Positions 7,057-9,661 of a stretch of 9,661 bases of DNA are shown piece after piece. Location: contig LIZU01000061.1 in assembly GCA_001302725.1 (NCBI GenBank), positions 1 to 9,661 of the forward strand, in the 5' to 3' direction. Each line of letters opens with the position of its first letter. Positions within the stretch are counted from its first letter, which is position 1. This DNA is from a candidate division Zixibacteria bacterium DG_27 (GTDB taxonomy: Bacteria > Zixibacteria > MSB-5A5 > DG-27). A model generated the notes under the pieces. That model was not told where the DNA came from, made no database searches, and saw only the letters and a list, made by a program, of their open reading frames with translations. The translations under genes were made by a program, and so were the position numbers.

Positions 7057-9300
7057 CTAAGTCTTGATCGACATTCCGGAATCGATGGTGCGGGCGATCT
7101 CGTCCAGCTGATAGGTTTCGACCTCGTCGTCGACCTTCAAATCCTGAAAGTCATCCAGCCCGATGCCGCACTCGAATCCGGCGCTCACCTCCTTGACATC
7201 ATCCTTGAAGCGTTTCAAAGAGGCGATCACCCCCTCATAGACCACTTCCCCACCTCTTATGACCCTGGCCTTAGAACCTCTTCTTATCACCCCGCCACGA
7301 ACATAGCAGCCGGCCACCAATCCCAGCTTGGAGATTTTGAAGGTATTTCTGACTTCGGCACTGCCGGTGGAGATCTCTCTGATTTCCGGTTCGAGCATAC
7401 CCTCTAGAGCCTTCTTGATGTCGGCTTCAGCTTCGTAGATGACGTCGTAGAGACGGATATCAACCTCTTCCTGCTCCGCCAGCTGTCGGGCGCGGAAGTC
7501 GGGGCGGACGTGAAAGCCTATTATGACGGCCTGAGAGGCCGTGGCCAACAGAACGTCACTTTCATTGATGGAGCCAACCCCACGATGGATTATGTTCAAC
7601 CGCACCTCCTCAGAGGAGACCTTCTGCAGGGTGTCGGAGAGGGCCTCGGTGGAGCCGTCCACATCGCCCTTGATGATCAACCTGAGTTCTTTCATCTGAC
7701 CCTCCTTGATTTGCTCGTAAACCTGAGAGAGGGTCAGTCCCTCGGGGGCGCGATACTCCTTTTCCCGACGCAACCTCTGGCGTTTCAGACTTATCTCTCG
7801 AGCCTCGCTCTCATCGCCAACCACTTTGAAGCTGTCCCCCGCGGTGGGCAGCCCAGAGAAACCGAGCACCAATGTGGGGGTGGAGGGACCGGCGCGAGAG
7901 GCGATGCGATTTCTCTCGTCGAACATCGCTCGCACCCGTCCGTGAAAATCCCCGCTGACGAATGGGTCTCCCACCCGCAAAGCTCCCTTCTGCACTAGAA
8001 CCGTGGCCACCCGGCCTCGCCCTCGGTCCATCCTGGATTCAATGACTACCCCGGAGGCTGGAGTTTGAGAGTCGGCTTCAAGCTCCAACATCTCCGCCTG
8101 GAGAAGAATCATCTCCAGGAGATGCTGGACCCCGGCACCAGTTTTAGCGGACATCTCAACGGTGATGGTCTTACCCCCCCACTCCTCCGGCGCCAAATTG
8201 TGTTTGGCCAACTGGGTCTTCACCGCCTCGCTTTCGGCATTGGGCAGGTCCATTTTGTTAATGGCGACAATTATGGGAACCCCGGCGGCTCTGGCGTGGT
8301 CGATGGCCTCTGCCGTCTGCGGCATAACCCCGTCGTCGGCGGCCACCATCAAAACCACAATGTCGGTGACCTGCACCCCCCGGGATCTCATGGCGGTGAA
8401 GGCCTGGTGTCCCGGGGTGTCTATGAACGTGATCTTTCTACCCGCCTCGGTTTCAACCACGTAGGCACCGATGTGCTGGGTAATACCTCCGTGTTCTCCA
8501 GCGATGATGGTCGAGTTCCGAATGAAGTCCAGAAGAGAGGTCTTGCCGTGGTCGACGTGCCCCATAATGGTCACCACCGGGGGACGAGGCTCCAACCTCT
8601 CCGGCTGCTCCGGGACCTCTTCCACCAAGCCAACTTCCTTCTCCTCCTCGATGTTGAAACCGAACTCTAGCGCCACGGTGGAGATGGTGTCCAGATCCAA
8701 TCTCTGATTGATAGTCGCTATTACCCCCAGTTCCATGCACTTGGCGATGACCACGGTGGGCTTGAGCCCCATCGCCTGCGCGAGTTCCGCCACCGACATA
8801 TATTCCGTCACCTTGATGGCTTTCTCAGGTGCGACCTTCTCTGTCTCGATAGCCTCGCGAGTGCGATGTCTCCTGGGTCTCTTCACCCCCTCCATCTGGG
8901 AGATGGTCCGCTTGAAGCTTTCTTTGACCTGCTTCTGGTATGAAACCTTGTCGACTTGCCTTCTCTCCGCCCTTTTGACGCGTTTTTTGGGCTCTTCGGG
9001 CTTTCTTGTGATTTCCAAGGCGACCGCTTTTTTCTCCGGCTGCGCCTTGACGGCTTTAGGTTTCCTTTTGAGGGCCTCGGTCGCCTTTCGCTCCTCGAGC
9101 TTCCTTTTCTTTATCTCTATTTCCTTTTTGACCTCGGCGCGCTCTCTGGCGAATTTCCCTTCAACTGCGGTGTGCATCTCTGGGGTGATGGTACTCATGT
9201 GGCTCTTCACCGGAAAACCGAGTTCCCGGAGTATATTTACCAGAGCCTCACTTGAGATCTTATGTTCTCTGGCGGCTTCGTATATTCTCTTTTTTGCCAA
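7057..9300 (-). CDS. infB: Translation initiation factor IF-2
   Basis: IF-2 is the GTPase that brings fMet-tRNA to the 30S and promotes subunit joining. The 747-residue protein is complete. An N-terminal IF2_N helical domain (about 1-50, [23 protein letters not shown]) is followed by a Lys/Arg/Glu-rich linker (about 51-160). A second IF2_N domain lies at about 164-216. The G domain has G1 GHVDHGKT (247-254), G2 GGITQHIG (271-278), G3 DTPGH (294-298), G4 NKMD (348-351) and G5 SAK (384-386). The C-terminal half holds domain II, domain III ([11 protein letters not shown]) and the fMet-tRNA-binding C2 domain (GFECGIGL). Start is TTG: an in-frame TGA lies four codons upstream and AGGAGG stands seven bases before it, so no longer form is possible and the N-terminus matches the family. 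It follows nusA by 97 nt and precedes ylxP by eight. Confidence 0.98.
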   Translation of the reverse strand: MAKKRIYEAAREHKISSEALVNILRELGFPVKSHMSTITPEMHTAVEGKFARERAEVKKEIEIKKRKLEERKATEALKRKPKAVKAQPEKKAVALEITRKPEEPKKRVKRAERRQVDKVSYQKQVKESFKRTISQMEGVKRPRRHRTREAIETEKVAPEKAIKVTEYMSVAELAQAMGLKPTVVIAKCMELGVIATINQRLDLDTISTVALEFGFNIEEEKEVGLVEEVPEQPERLEPRPPVVTIMGHVDHGKTSLLDFIRNSTIIAGEHGGITQHIGAYVVETEAGRKITFIDTPGHQAFTAMRSRGVQVTDIVVLMVAADDGVMPQTAEAIDHARAAGVPIIVAINKMDLPNAESEAVKTQLAKHNLAPEEWGGKTITVEMSAKTGAGVQHLLEMILLQAEMLELEADSQTPASGVVIESRMDRGRGRVATVLVQKGALRVGDPFVSGDFHGRVRAMFDERNRIASRAGPSTPTLVLGFSGLPTAGDSFKVVGDESEAREISLKRQRLRREKEYRAPEGLTLSQVYEQIKEGQMKELRLIIKGDVDGSTEALSDTLQKVSSEEVRLNIIHRGVGSINESDVLLATASQAVIIGFHVRPDFRARQLAEQEEVDIRLYDVIYEAEADIKKALEGMLEPEIREISTGSAEVRNTFKISKLGLVAGCYVRGGVIRRGSKARVIRGGEVVYEGVIASLKRFKDDVKEVSAGFECGIGLDDFQDLKVDDEVETYQLDEIARTIDSGMSIKT

Positions 9301-9307
9301 CCTTGAT

Positions 9308-9313
9308 CCTCCT
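9308..9313 (-). promoter_or_regulatory. Shine-Dalgarno site that decides the TTG start of infB
   Basis: AGGAGG ends seven bases before the TTG at 9300. An in-frame TGA overlaps its upstream edge, so TTG is the first possible codon of the IF-2 frame. Confidence 0.75.
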
Positions 9314-9325
9314 CACAACCGGAAA

Positions 9326-9339
9326 TCAGGAGAGCCTGA
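9326..9339 (-). repeat. Short inverted repeat upstream of the infB ribosome site
   Basis: TCAGG and CCTGA are perfect 5-bp arms around a 4-nt loop, with two more possible pairs beyond a 2-nt mismatch. In the transcript this small hairpin would sit about a dozen bases upstream of the infB Shine-Dalgarno. It has no U-tract, so it is not an intrinsic terminator. The rest of the 97-nt nusA-infB spacer (9301-9398) shows no recognisable promoter or gene. The repeat is short enough to be chance. Confidence 0.3.
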
Positions 9340-9398
9340 AATCTCCACCGCCCGGTCTATTAGCTGACTCCAACATAGTTTCCATCTCCAGAGAGGGG

Positions 9399-9661
9399 CT
9401 AAACCTCCTCGGCTTGCTTTTCAGTCTCCACAGGAGCTTCTCCTTGCTCTTCCTTCTCCTCTTGTTTCGCTTTCATAAGACTCTCCGCCCCTCTCAGCAA
9501 CTTATCGAGGGTCTTGGGGCCAATACCCTCAATGGCCAAAAGCTCCTCCTTGGACTTCTGGAGCAACTCCTGCACCGTCTCAATCCCCTCTTCGATGAGC
9601 TTGGACTTGATCTTTTTGCCGACCGTGGCCACCTCCTCGATGTCGATCTTCTCCTCCTCCT
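9399..9661 (-). CDS. nusA: Transcription factor NusA, C-terminal end (5' part outside the window)
   Basis: This frame is open from the right window edge to a TAG at 9399, giving 87 visible residues. It contains tandem helix-hairpin-helix-like segments: a DIEEVATVGKKIKSKLIEEGI helix pair, then TVQELLQKSKEELLAIEGIGPKTLDKLL with the GIGPKT hairpin. A charged Glu/Lys-rich tail with no hydrophobic core follows. The same kind of C-terminal HhH domain occurs in NusA of several phyla, and the position directly before infB makes NusA the natural identity. The S1, KH and most other domains lie beyond the edge and cannot be seen. A GTG at 9632 inside the frame is not the start. A different HhH protein is possible but unlikely in this context. 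Confidence 0.85.
   Translation of the reverse strand, partial: EEEKIDIEEVATVGKKIKSKLIEEGIETVQELLQKSKEELLAIEGIGPKTLDKLLRGAESLMKAKQEEKEEQGEAPVETEKQAEEV

Noticed and set aside
8065..8670. 201-codon plus-strand open frame opposite the IF-2 G domain
   Set aside because: It is antisense to conserved GTPase motifs with no recognisable domain or start signal.
8708..9367. 219-codon plus-strand open frame opposite the infB N-terminal region
   Set aside because: The Ser/Leu/Phe-rich translation is the expected antisense of a Lys/Glu/Arg-rich linker. It resembles a membrane protein only for that reason.
9301..9398. Intrinsic terminator or promoter between nusA and infB
   Set aside because: There is no long GC stem followed by a T-tract and no convincing -35/-10 pair on the minus strand; read-through of one operon is the simpler view.
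1..9661. An undescribed defence, mobile or biosynthetic system
   Set aside because: Every base outside short spacers belongs to recognised housekeeping families in a conserved operon; there are no repeats, integrases, atypical genes or long unexplained stretches.

Overview
The window is one dense bacterial transcription/translation operon. Every supported gene lies on the minus strand, so transcription runs from the right edge (high coordinates) to the left. In transcriptional order the genes are: the 3' end of nusA (cut by the right edge), infB, ylxP (DUF503), rbfA, an nrnA-type DHH phosphoesterase, truB, ribF, rpsO, pnp (broken into two reading frames) and an M16 zinc protease (its 3' end cut by the left edge). 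The longest intergenic space is 97 nt, between nusA and infB. Most other neighbours overlap or lie within about 40 nt, as expected for one polycistronic message with translational coupling. I see no tRNA, rRNA, CRISPR array, mobile element, riboswitch or intrinsic terminator.

The genes cooperate in building and running the translation apparatus and in RNA turnover. NusA tunes transcription elongation and antitermination. IF-2 places initiator tRNA. RbfA matures the 30S subunit and S15 is an early 16S rRNA-binding protein. TruB makes pseudouridine 55 in tRNA. PNPase and NrnA degrade RNA, from long 3' ends down to nanoRNA. RibF makes FMN and FAD. The M16 protease follows pnp, as mlpA (ymxG) closely follows pnp in Bacillus.

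The organism is a bacterium with moderately GC-rich DNA by eye, and it uses TTG and GTG starts as well as ATG. The nusA-infB junction lacks the ylxR and L7Ae-type genes usual in Firmicutes, DUF503 lies between infB and rbfA, and NusA ends in a helix-hairpin-helix domain. This suggests neither a typical Firmicute nor an enteric proteobacterium. A deep-branching or candidate phylum is plausible, but I cannot name one from this window.

The one strong anomaly is in pnp. About 65 nt of conserved coding sequence, estimated against the E. coli protein, is missing near base 2820. The loss removes about 21 residues of the first RNase PH domain and shifts the frame. It is either a real lesion or an assembly or sequencing deletion. 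I found no undescribed biological system here; this is an ordinary core-genome region with a few details worth checking.
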